Of a stretch of DNA of 64,000 nt, positions 29,001 through 41,000 are shown one piece after another. The position numbers and the translations under genes were made by a program. Location of the stretch: positions 8,798,001 to 8,862,000 of the forward strand of contig JAVTVJ010011652.1 in NCBI GenBank assembly GCA_034509425.1. Reading direction: 5' to 3'. The number at the start of each line of letters is the position of its first letter. Within the stretch, counting starts at the first letter, position 1. This DNA comes from Eopsaltria australis. Taxonomy: Eukaryota; Chordata; Aves; Passeriformes; Petroicidae. The notes under the pieces were generated by a model. It made no database searches. It was not told the DNA's origin and saw only the letters and a list, made by a program, of their open reading frames with translations.

Positions 29001-32000
29001 GTGAGATGCTTCAGGTGGCTGCTCACACGGTTGGATTTCTTGATGATAGAGTGGAAGTTGAGCTTGGAGATCTTCTCCATGAGGCTATCCTCATCCCCTT
29101 TTCTGTACTTTAGCACTAAAGAGATTGATATAGAAATCAAAACCCTTGTAAGCACAAACACCCATGTCTTACATGGCCTTATCAACAATCACCTTGTTAG
29201 TTCTCCTCTTCCCCAAGCCTCTGTAGTCCCAAGAACTCCATATATCATTATAGAATGGCTTGGGTTGGAAATGACCTAAAAATCATCTAGTTCTAACCCC
29301 TCTGCCATGAGATCAAGTTGCTCAAAGCCTCATCCAGCCTGGTCTTGAACGCTTCCATGGGTAGGGCATCCACAACTTCTGCAGGCAGCCTGATCCAGTG
29401 CCTTACCACCCCCACTGTAAAGATTTTTTCCTTATATCTAACCTAAATCTACTTTCTCTCAGTTTAAAGCCATTATCCAGCTCTATCACTACATTTCCTT
29501 GTAAAATACTGCATCATAACCTCCCATCCCATTCTGCAATGTGCCATCTGTTTGCCGTACAGTTTGTAGACAAACCATTCAAGCTCTTCCAAAGGATTAT
29601 GCATAGTGCCAGCATAGGATGACATAGGAGATGGTGTACAATAGCCACTGGACACACAGAAGGTGTCTATATTGCTTCTTCAGCAAATACAAGCAATCAT
29701 TACAGGCAGCTTATGTCACCTCACCTTCAGTGGGGCTATGAGGAAAGACCGAAGTGTAAGATTTGCACGAACAGGGGGCTTCCAAAGGAAAACAGGGAGG
29801 GTGGCCAGCAGGTATCAAAGGGGGTAATTTTATCCCTCTGTTCAGACCCAGGGAGGCTACACTTGGGTACTGTGTCTAGTTTAGGTGCCTGAAGGCCATG
29901 AGAGATGTGGGAGAACCACAGCTTCTAATCCACAAGGAGGGCTGGGGGAGCCAGGTGGGCTGGACACGAGGAAGCAGAGGGGGGTCTGCTCACAACTAGC
30001 AGCTATTTGAGGGCAGTTACAAAGGTGATGGGGCCAAACTCCCCTGAGCACTGAGAGCTCCTCCATGACCGTGGTCGCCAGCAGACACCAACCTCAGCAC
30101 ACCCACCCCTGTCTCTCTGTGCCCAGCACTCACCCAGGTCCTTCCGGCGCTTGTACTCGTTGATGTTGACGTTGATTTCTTTGACTGCAAGGACAGCAGC
30201 TGTGAGTGGTGCCTTATCAGGGTGAGCCTCAGGGGTAGCACTCAGCAGCTCCATCAGCAGCAGCGGGTACCGCATCACCCTCTGCACTGGCTTGATGAGG
30301 AAGGAGCCCAGGTTAATGTAGTTTGTGCAGCCCCTGGAAAGTCAGGACAAAGGAGATGTATCAGGTGTCAGTCCAGCTCTGGCACACAAATTCTGCCCCC
30401 TCAAACCAGTGCAAATCAGACCCAGAACTCCAATGCCTCTAAATCCACTGTATCCCTAAGTCAAGCCACCCTTATGTCCAAACTCATTGCACTCCTGAAA
30501 TCCTGGTGCTCTCAGATCAACCCCTGTTTCTGCTCCTCACTCACACCAGGTGATACTTCCCAGCCAGGATCCTGTCCATTACCAGACCCACAATGAAATC
30601 CCACACAGGTACAGCCTCATACATGCCAGAGAGCCACTTGTTTCAGATATTGTTCAACCACCCAACTGCCCAGATCTGTCCCCCAGTGCAGGACAGACTG
30701 ACCGCAGGGCTTTCCTGGCTCCTTGGGGCTGCGGGATCCCAAATCCTGTTTCCTACCCAAGACCGCCCCTTGACTCATCACTTGTGCTGCCCACCTGTGC
30801 AGCCCACCCACTGCCTCTGCTGCCCTCATACCATGGACACCCCTCTCCTCCCAGTCATGCCTCCACAAGGCACTGTTAGGGCACCCCAGCATGCACCCAG
30901 CCTGTGGCTGAAGGTTAGTTACAAGAGAATGGCCAGACCAACACAGACAGACAAGCAGGGACCAAGAGGAAGGATGCACTTACCACTCACTGTACAGGCT
31001 CCTGCCGGCCCACAGAGTGCCAAAAAGCAAAGAAAAGCAAGGGTTAACGGGGTGGCAGGTATGCAATTGCACAGCCAGTGTCTGTGCCCTGCCAGTGAGG
31101 CTGCCAGAGCAGGGGGCAGCCCCGTCCTCCCAGAGCAGCCGTCGGCACTGCCGGGGCTGTTACCTCCACAAGTTGGAGCCCTGGCACTCACTGAGCCAGG
31201 CAAAGCAGCTCCTTCCTCAGCAGCCGTGGTGGCTCAGGGACTGGGGAACAGGAGCCCTCAGCCCAGGACATGCCACCTTCTCTATACACTGGTGGCTCCT
31301 ATGCAGATTTTAAGGGGGTTTTACAGGTTTCCCAGGACATGTGCATTGCGTGAGGGGGCCATTTGAACCCAGAGCCTGGTCAACTATGCAGTGCCACCGT
31401 CAGACCCTCTCTCCAGTCACCACCTGAACTGCCTAAACACTGCTGACAGAGGGGCAGGGATGTTGGAAACCTATCCCCCTATCCCAGCCTGGTGGCTGCC
31501 ACAGCCAGAGGCTCAAACCTGAGGCTATCCAGCAGGTCTAGAAGTAGTTTCTGCAACTTCTCATCCTTCTCATAGGTTTCCAGCAGTGCGATGGCCTCAT
31601 CATGGTTCTGGCAATATACCCTGTAGACATTCTCCAGCTCTGCACGCTGTGACAGGAACACTGGCCCTGCAGACAGCAGCAAAGCAGGATTTCAGTGCCT
31701 CCTGGTCCCCAGCTGCCTCCAAAAGCACCGGTGTGTCTCACGATAAGACATCCAGTGTCCCCATTCCACACACACAGGTCAAGAAGACAGTGCTACTGCA
31801 GAATGCAGGATCCCTCCTCATCACCCCCTAGAACAGAAAGCTCAATCAATCCAGGTCACTAGAGCCACAGAGCAAAGGCACAGGCAGCCCAAGGTGTGAA
31901 TGGCTCAAGCTGGCAGCACTTTGGGGCAAGGGGCCACAGACAGCCACAGGCACTGTGTCTCAGCACAGTGACCCCTGGGGCAACACAGATCTCCTTGGCT

Positions 32001-35000
32001 TTGCTATTGCACTGATGAGTGGCAATGGGGACCAGCAGGGAGAAAGCCCAGTCCCAGTGATCCTCTCCCACCATTTAAACTGTTATGCCCTGCCACTAGC
32101 AATGCCCATCCCAGCCTTCTGAGAAAAGGTAACAGCAGAATTCATACCGATGGCATCTGAAGCCTCCAAGGTGGACAGAAGCTGCTTGGAGAAGTTAATT
32201 ACCATGTGGATGTTTCCAAAAAGGCCCTCAAAGTCTATGTTCTGCATCTAGTGAATGGGAAAAGAGAAGTCCTGGATGGGGAACATGTCCCACTCAGACT
32301 CAACAGCCTCCCATTGCCCTGCTGCAACCCACCAGTCCTCAGCTTCACAGAAGGCACCTGGTGCGACCTCCTCTCATCACAGTGACTCCTGTACACATTC
32401 CCTTGTCCCCCAGTGCACTGAAACTCACTCCTTATGTGTCCTACCACAGTGTCCTTCTCTTTCCCAGCAATTCCACCTCTGCCTCTGCTCACCTGGTTTT
32501 CTCTTTCTGCTCCCACTAAAGCCGTCGCCATGCCAAGACCCCATATCTTATTTCTCCTGTCAATGAATTTAACCTATAACCAAATGAAGAGAAACTTTTC
32601 CTGCACCAGAAAATCAATCTGTGATACTTGCTGCCAGGTCTCTTACTCCCAGCAAGGATGAGGGCTCAGCAGGATCTCAAAGCAGATGGGCTTATTGTAA
32701 CAAGTGCAGGGAGCTGTGGGAACCACCCTCGTCCCCTCAGAATAGCTTAAGTTTTCTCTATGGGTTCCCATGGTGTTTGGTTGCCTCTGAGAACTAAATG
32801 GACTCAGTATCCTCGTCCCAATCCATCAGTGCTGCACCAAGGCTTCCCCTCGTTTCCCAGCTCCTACCTGTGCCTGCTGCAGAGGCACCATGATCCTCTC
32901 TACACACATCTCCAGGTCTCTGATATAGTCCCGCTCTGTCTGGAGCAGCTCCTCAATAACCTTGGCCCTCTTCTCCAGCATCCTCTGCTCTGCACTCTCA
33001 GTGGCGGCCGAGGATGGCTCCAGGGATGGTGTCTGGGAGGACAGGAGAGTCATCTCTGCAAGAAGATAAGCGAGATCAGCACGCTTCAGCAAGGATGCAA
33101 GGACAGGACACAAACAGCACCTGAAGTGTTACACATGTAACCTGTGAGACTGAGAAACAGCACTACTGAGGGACCAAGGGCCTTTCCAGAGGGGCCATCC
33201 CAGGGCTGCAGAGAGACCCGGCTGCTCCCACAGCCCACCCACGCTGCAAAGCCCTGGCACCGGCGCGCCGGGCAACAAACCTGCTCCACACGGGCTGCCC
33301 TGCTGCCGGCCGGGGCCTGGGTGCTCTCCCAGCCCGCTCCCCAAGCCCGCGGCTCCGGGAAGCCGCAGACAGGGAGCGAAGCCCCGCTGCCCGCCGGGCA
33401 ATGGCGGCCGCCCCCCCCTCAGGCTGGGAACAGGGTCTCCATTCTCCAGCCGCGGGCCATTTCCATCTCAATGGCCGCGGAGGGCCCGGGCACCGCCACG
33501 GTGCTGCCGCCGGCAAAGCCTGGAGCTGGACTCCAGCCAGCGGGGCCGGGCAGGGCCGCCCCGCCCGCAGAGCCCGGGGCTGCGGGCCGCCCTCCTCGGC
33601 CCCGTCCGGACCCCCGCGGCCGCCTCTCCTCCTGGTTTTCTGTCCCACCCGGGCCGGCCCAGCCCCCTCCCGCTCCCATTGAGACATTTCATCGCCTCGC
33701 AGATTGCTGGGCCCCGCCGCTCTCTGCCCCACCTGCCTGCCTTCAAAGGCTGTGCCCCCGGACCGAAACCACGGCCACGGTGCTCCCCCCGCGCCTCCCG
33801 GGCAGGGAGGGCCCCTCCCCGACCCCTCCCTGGCCACCTCTCTAAGGCCGGGAGCACTCGGGTGTCCCCTTTGCAGGGCAGCGCGGAGCCCCTGGCAGCG
33901 CCAGCCTGCCTCGGGTACCCCATTCCATGCCAGTGGCTGATTCCACAATTGCGCCGTCTGCTGCGGAGCTCCAGCTGACCTCCATCAGCGGGACCTTCTT
34001 TAGAGTCGCAGACATGCCCGAGATCAGACGTTTCCAGGAATGTTTTCGCAGGACAGGCACTTCCAGATCTCCACCTCCCTGACCTCTCCCGTGACAGCCT
34101 CAGACAACAGACGCTCAGCCCTGTTTAATCTCAGGGACACCCAGCAGGGCTTGGGACTTATCCTGGTATCACAGCACCGACTGTGACAACTCCAGGAGAC
34201 CCCCATGCTCCCAGCCGCTGCTGCTCAGGCTGACAGCAGCCCCCAGCTCTGCAGGGCAATGGCAGTACCCAGCACGGCAGCGTGAAACATGGGATGGGAA
34301 AATTGCTGCCTCAGCCTAAGCACTGCTCTCCTAGGCCAGGGTCTTCACACTGAAACAACCTGAGAAAGAAACGACACCAAAAGCTAAGACACTGACTCAG
34401 TCCATGACTATCTGAAACCATGCCAGCCCTTTTGGCCCTTCCCGTTGCAGAGCAGCTGGGGCAGAAACCAGAAGCATCAGCACCAAGCAGCAAGTTCTTA
34501 CAGCTACCTGGGCAGATGAACCACTGTGCCTCTCTGCAGAAAGAACAACTTCAGAATCATTCCCACTGCCAGCCCAGCAAATGGGAAACCCAGCTGAAAC
34601 ACTCAGATGTCCTCGATGTGGGAGGGAAGATACCCATCCGTCTGTCTAAGCTGGCATCTCTGCTGCCCTGCCTTGAAATCTGGCCTGGGGAGAGGCAAAA
34701 CAAACAGCTCTGTGGAGGAGGATTCAGTGACACAACCAGCACTGCATTTAGCAGGCAATTAGTAGGGGGAGAGAAGGCCCCACTGATTCCTACTGGAAAA
34801 CATCTTTAACCCCATCAGAGCTTGTCTTGGCTTTCCAGCAGTCCCTAATGATGAACTTTGTCAACTCAAATGCAGCAGGAATCTGCAAGGAGGGCCTGGG
34901 AGCAGATGCTGGGTTTAACTGGTTTTGCTCTTTGCATTTCTACAGCATCTGCAAAGTCTCAGCAGCAGGCTGAGCCCTGCTGTGCAAGGTCCTCCACAAA

Positions 35001-38000
35001 CACCCACAGGGCTATCCCTGGACACAGCACTTGGAGCCTGAACAGGATATGAGCAGAAAAATGTACAGAAGGGACAACTAAACACCAAGATAATACAGTC
35101 AGCAGGTCTTTGTGGCTCAGAGAGTTAATGAAGTAACAACAAATGAGTTATTTTAAAGAAGGCATGGCATTTGTTTTGGAGGAGAGCAAGCTCAAGTGGG
35201 AAGGCAACCTGGAAGAAACAGGAAGGTGTTAATTTGCAATGCAAACAGGTGTGTGAAACCCAGAGGGGGTGGGTGGGTGAGATGATACTACTGCATGGGG
35301 TGGGCTGGGAAGAATGTTGAAAATGAAGACAAGCCAAAATCACAGCCAGAAATGACCCATGCAGCAGCTTTTGGGAAGACAAACGGAAAAGATTACATTT
35401 GCTTTGGTCAAAGAACAGGATTTTATATTTAGCCCCAGGCAAAATGCCACTACATCAAGTTTTGTACAGGACACCTTGGGAGTTTAGTGCACCACCAAAC
35501 AACCCTATTGTCCTCTCAGCCTCAGCCATGGCTAAATTGCTATCACACCATGTGTTTGGCTCCAGCTCACCAAAACAGAGCTGGGGATGCCCCATGCTCC
35601 TGGCAAATGCAGCAGCTCCCCATGCTTCACCAAGCAAACCCCAGGCAAGTAAATCTAGGTCAGGCTCTTACAGAAAGTACCCTGTGGCAAGGATTCAACC
35701 CACACTTGTGAGATTGCCAGCTCCATGATACTCTTCTTCGGCAAGTCTCAAGTCCCTGCCTATGGAAGGGAAACTAAAACCTTCCCTGCACAGATTTTGA
35801 GCTCAGCTTGGTTGACCTGGCACAATGCTGGGCACCAGTTCTGCCCACTTACACTGTATCAGTATTTATACGATTTTGCAAACTCGTACAAATTAATTCT
35901 CCTCTGGCCTTCTTGCTCTTTCTGAAAATTTCAAGATTCCTTCAAAAACAAGGCTACACTGCAGTCAAGTCTCTTAGGACTCTTGTTTATCACTAGTCCA
36001 GCATCCTCCTTCAGCAATGAACTCAAAAGTTGTCCTACTTCTTTCCAAACACTTGCAGCTCAAAATATTCAAACACAGAATTTATTTTTAATATTTGGCT
36101 CTTATATCTGACCAATATGTATTACTTAGTGTTTGTTTCTGATGCATTTAGGAACTCTCACTTTTTGTATTTCATACTATCTCTGTTAATTGCCATGAAT
36201 TTATTTTTTTCTGCTTGTCGCACATTCTTGTATGTCTAATAGCAGCTTTCCCTAAATGAGGCTTATTAAGCAGTTAACTAAAGCCACCTATTTCACAGCT
36301 GTGGATTTTGGTCATCTAATAAGTATTTTTTAAACAGATCCCCATTTTACTTCACAGATTTTCTATTTAAATGTTACCTTTCAATTTGATTCATCATGCC
36401 CATCAACTTTGGAGATGCTAAGACATACACCACAGCTTGAATGGGCTTTGTTGGCCTGCAAGAATATGACTTGTATTTTTAATGAAGCCACCAAATTCCA
36501 ATCCAGTGACAAATTCATGTTTACCCATGACACAGTTGCTAAACAGGCATTCAGAAATACTTCTCCAAAAACAATGTTCTCAATCACAATTTTCAGAGAT
36601 TCAGATTGTGCTCTCCTGTTTCTCCTCGGTTTGATGGTGTGAGACAGCCTCCCAGGAGCACCTGCCTTTGAGCTTTGCGACTACCCCTGCTGGACCCAGG
36701 AGAGATCCAAACCAGCTCATAACCTGGCCCTGGCAGTGAGGTGTGAAGATGGAGCACACTCCCACCTCTGCCCTTCCCGGGGAGGCTGTGATTTGCTGTC
36801 GCTCATCCTCCTCGTCTGAGAAATGCCACTGTCATCAACTTTCTTCCAATTAACGAAAACTCTGAATTGTTATTACCCAGCCTCCTAGTGGGAGCACACA
36901 TGCAATTAGAGGTTTTCCCCGCCCGACTCCGGGAGCAGAGTTGACCTGCAGAGAGCAGATCCAATGGGATGCATGGGCTCACCCAAAGGTCTGCATCGCC
37001 CCCCAGCTGCTCCTCCGCAGGGCTCACCTGGCAGCATCTCGCAGGCTGGCGCAGCCCGGCAGGCGCTAAGGAAACCTGGAGAGGGACGTGCCGCCCATCA
37101 GCGCCCGGACAATCCCAGGAATCTCCGGTGGAGCTGCACCCAGCCGCGAGGCAAGCCCGGCCCCGGGCCCACGGCTCAGCACAGTCAAGCAGTGACTCAG
37201 GACAAAACAAACCAGCTGCAAATATTTGAAGTATGTGGAGACCAGGAGGGGAGGAGCCACTGCCGACCATGAGAGGGGAGGCGATGAAACTAGGGCAGGG
37301 AATAATTAATCTGAGCAAAAGGCTAAACTCGCTGCCAGGAGCAGGATCTGGCTGGGGTGAAAACTCTTTACTCCAGACATTGATAATACAGCAGTGAGCT
37401 GTACAGGGGTAGAACAGGGATGCTTCTCTAGGGCCACTGGAGTGGTTAGAGCCCCAAATATGTCTAACACAGAGACTGCTTGGTGGGGGTGTCTCTGTGG
37501 CAGATAAGACCACAACCATTGCCCCGAACAGCCTCTGGTTGCCCAGACAGCCTCATGGCATTCAGTGAGCAGAGGATGATTCCAGTCCTTGACACAGAAA
37601 AAAGTGAAGTAACATGATGGTGTAAAAGAGCTAAGTTTCTAAAGCTGAGGCAGAGCATCAACAAAAGTGTGAGCAAAAACACTCATGGAAAAAAGAATGA
37701 AAGCTGAAAGTTCTTTAAAAGGATGTTTTAAATAGGCAATCCAAAAAATATGAAGATAACAGTACTGATAAAAAATCTGCCCTGCATCTGTGCTTCAATA
37801 GAGACAGCAAATATAAATACATAAATGAACACTGAAAGCCAGATAATAGATAACAGACATACCAGGAACTCTGCAGCACAGAAAAATGAGAAAAGAAAGA
37901 CATCAAGAAAAATCCATGGATGGTAGAATTCAGTTTTCATCTTTTAAATGAGGAAATAAAATGCTACTTTATAATAGACCTCTGTTTCCATCCAGGACAA

Positions 38001-41000
38001 AAGAAATCCTACAATGACGCAATCCCACAAGTAGGCAGAGAGAGTATGATTTTTGGCAAAAAGGTAGAATTATACAATAATTTTTCTGCTTATTTCTTTA
38101 TAAAAAGCAAAAAAAAAAAGCAAAAAAAAAAAAAAAGTACCTTGAAAACCCACTGCCAGTGGAGACTATCCAGAAGACATTTCTAAAAAGGTTCTCCAGA
38201 GATTGTATTTAGTTAATTCCACATAATAAAGTAAATGGAAAATCACTGCTGTCATGCAGAGAACTGAAAATCAATTCTACAGGATCACAAATAAAGATGA
38301 GGCATATGAGTCATTGAGTGATCCAGGGTATCCTGAATAAAATGGAATTATTCAAACCAAGCAGGTTTAATGCAGACAAACACATTAATCTATTAATGGG
38401 AACAAGAAACACAGCCACACGCAGGATTGTATTCTGGGGAGTAATTCTTTGGCTTGATCAGACAAAATTCAACAGGAGTTCCCTGAATGTTGCAGAGGAT
38501 GGCTGCAGTTTTGGACAAGTGCACAGGAGCATAGCATGGTAAACTAGTGCTGACACCCAGCCAGAATGCCTCACCCAGCTCTGAAGTCCACTGTTTTAAG
38601 AGTCTGAACTGAAAAATGAGTGAGCATCAGGAAGAATAAATACTTAAAGGTCTTCCTGTAAATCTCTGACATGGGTGTTTTAAGACTCCATTCACTACAA
38701 AGAATTGAAGACTGAAAAATTACTTAATTACAGTACCTGCCTGAGAAGAATATCCATCAACTAAAATGCTCTAATTTAGGAAAAAAAGGTTGGGGTTCAG
38801 AGCCAAAATGCAACACATTAGCATGTAAAACCTTTAATAGTGATGGTGACTAAGCAGCAAAGCTATGACAGGTGGGTTCTCCTGTTGATGTGTCAGGCAG
38901 TCACATCTGAGTCTTATCCCAGAAGAGGTGCTCTAACCAAGCAGCTGTCACCTGGTTACACTGTACAGAAATCTGTGTGATAACCCTGCTAACAGAAAAG
39001 ATCATCTCTACTGGCTTGGAAGTATTCAAGGCAGGCTGGATGGGGCCCTGGGCAACTTGATCTAGTGTGTGGCATCCCTGCCCATTTGAATTAGATGCCC
39101 CTCTAGTTTTCTTCCAACCCAAACCACTCTCTGATTCTAGTGGGGCTTTCAAGGCCCAAATGCTGTTACTCAGTGGATGGAGGAGGAACCTGTGAGAGAA
39201 GTACACAGCATTAGAAAAGGTGCCTGGAGCACACACTGAGGGAGAACCAGAGCTGGCTTTTGCCTGCCAGCTGCATAGAAGGGTGTCTGCTGCCAAGCAC
39301 AATGGGAGTTCTTTTGGGGAGGTGCTGATGGGATCCTACACTGATGCAGCTACAGCAGCAAAGCATTACATGCCAAGGAGGGCTGTTGCTGGTCCAGCAC
39401 TGTGCCCCAGCAGGGCAGGAGGAGGAAAGTAACAGGCAATTGCAGCCAGAAAGAGGCCACAGGATGGACAGTGTTTGAAATACCTGGAGCTTTCATCCCT
39501 CCTTTCCTGCTGTGAGACACTGGTGCTGATGATGAGGGCATCCTGCCCTGCACCTCTCACAGCTACTCCCACGCCCCTGAGCCTGCCACAGTGGGGACGA
39601 ATCCTATAACCCTGAAGAGCACAGGCTTTCACTTGGCATCGCAGTCTGTCCCTTCAACTCTTGCAAAAGCTGCACAAGCCAGCACTGCTCCGGACTCCTA
39701 TGGCTTTGTGGACCGTTTCCCATCCCACTCTGTTCCTGGCCTCCTCCTGGCTCTCCTGCTGCCCTTTGGACATCTCGGCACTGCAAAGCCTCTCCCTTTC
39801 CTCACCCTGGGGACACAGCTGAGCAAAGTCCCACCCTAACAGGGTGGACTGAGAGTGCAGAAATGCAGCTATCGGAGCCTGCTTAATCAAATATCTCCAC
39901 AGGACAGATTTCATGCTAAGGCAAAGGTAGTCACTGCCTCCAGCTTTGCCATTGCTTTGGCTGTTGCAGTTTTCCTCTGCATTTCAATCCCCCTTCACGG
40001 AGAGTTCACACACTCAGCTACATGAGACAGACACTGGCAGAAGGGCACAGGAACAAACAGGTTTTCAGACACATGGAGGCCTGTCCATCAAGCAGGACTC
40101 CTTCTGTCCCTTTGCACAGACCCCAGCACCTGGCTGCCACTTCCCCCCCTCCCCCACCAATATTCTTGCAACAACAAGCCAAGCTGCACAAATCTGTCTG
40201 CAGCTGATTCTGACACAGCCACAGCATCAATGGAATGATTTCACCCATGCCAAGACAGCCTAAGCCCTCCACTCTGGTAATTCTCCAGCTCCCAGGTGCT
40301 ATTTGATGGGACTGGGGACCCAGGGATGGCTTGGGGACCCAGGACACAGGGCATGCAACTGTTGTAGCACAGGCAAAGGACCACTGCAGTACTGAGGGGT
40401 GGCGATGCAAGAGATTCCCATTGGTGACAGCCCCCCAACACACAGGTGCCTCAGTATCCTGCCCAGGTGATTTACACAACTCTGAGTAGTTGCTCTCTGC
40501 ATATGTCTGAGTGCTACAACAGTTTCCTCTATTTCTTGCTTTGTGCTGCCTGTGAACAGCTGCCATACTCATGCTCAGGGTCAGGAATTGGTTCCTACAC
40601 ATAGAATCTATTCATCATGGGTTATAAACAGGCAGTGGGAATAACCCCAGCATCTAACCCTTTCCCTCATGAGGAACCTCCTCAGGGCCCAGAGAGAGCA
40701 GACAAACCAGGGCTACAAGTTTTAGGATGTACCTAAAACATGCAGGAGCAACAGAAAGGACAGCCTTGAGTCTGTGCCACCTGTGCTTCCCTCCCACCTG
40801 GGCCTCTGCAAAATCCCCTTGCAGAGGCTGCATGGGGGAGGGATGACCACAATGCTCATTTCAGTAAGTCCCAGGGAGGAGCCTTCCTGCGAGAGCCTGT
40901 CTGTGCTGGCCACCCACATGTAACAGAGTCCTGGTGCTGCCCTGGTGCCAGGGCAGTGTGAAGGCACACCCAAGGGAATTGCCCACCATTTCCCTGTGTA

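Larger units (their letters stand above)
27125..33055 (-). other. DNMBP: DNMBP DH and BAR domain exons
   Basis: The DH domain begins at [20 protein letters not shown] (exon 33055-32868) and runs through [17 protein letters not shown] (exon 30333-30134), the hallmark last helix of Dbl-family GEFs. There is no PH domain. Instead a BAR domain follows, from about [17 protein letters not shown] through [14 protein letters not shown] and [16 protein letters not shown] to [12 protein letters not shown] and on to FTFFPES. The DH-BAR pairing is specific to the Tuba family and identifies the gene independently of synteny. Confidence 0.93.

Noticed and set aside
30593..31366. + strand frame of 257 codons
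   Set aside because: It runs antisense through DNMBP exons and introns, including the microexon, with no domain. It is a shadow of low stop density.
33144..33948. Open frames of 233 and 261 codons across the 33-kb CpG island
   Set aside because: Same composition effect: mutually antisense, with no recognisable protein and no splice logic.
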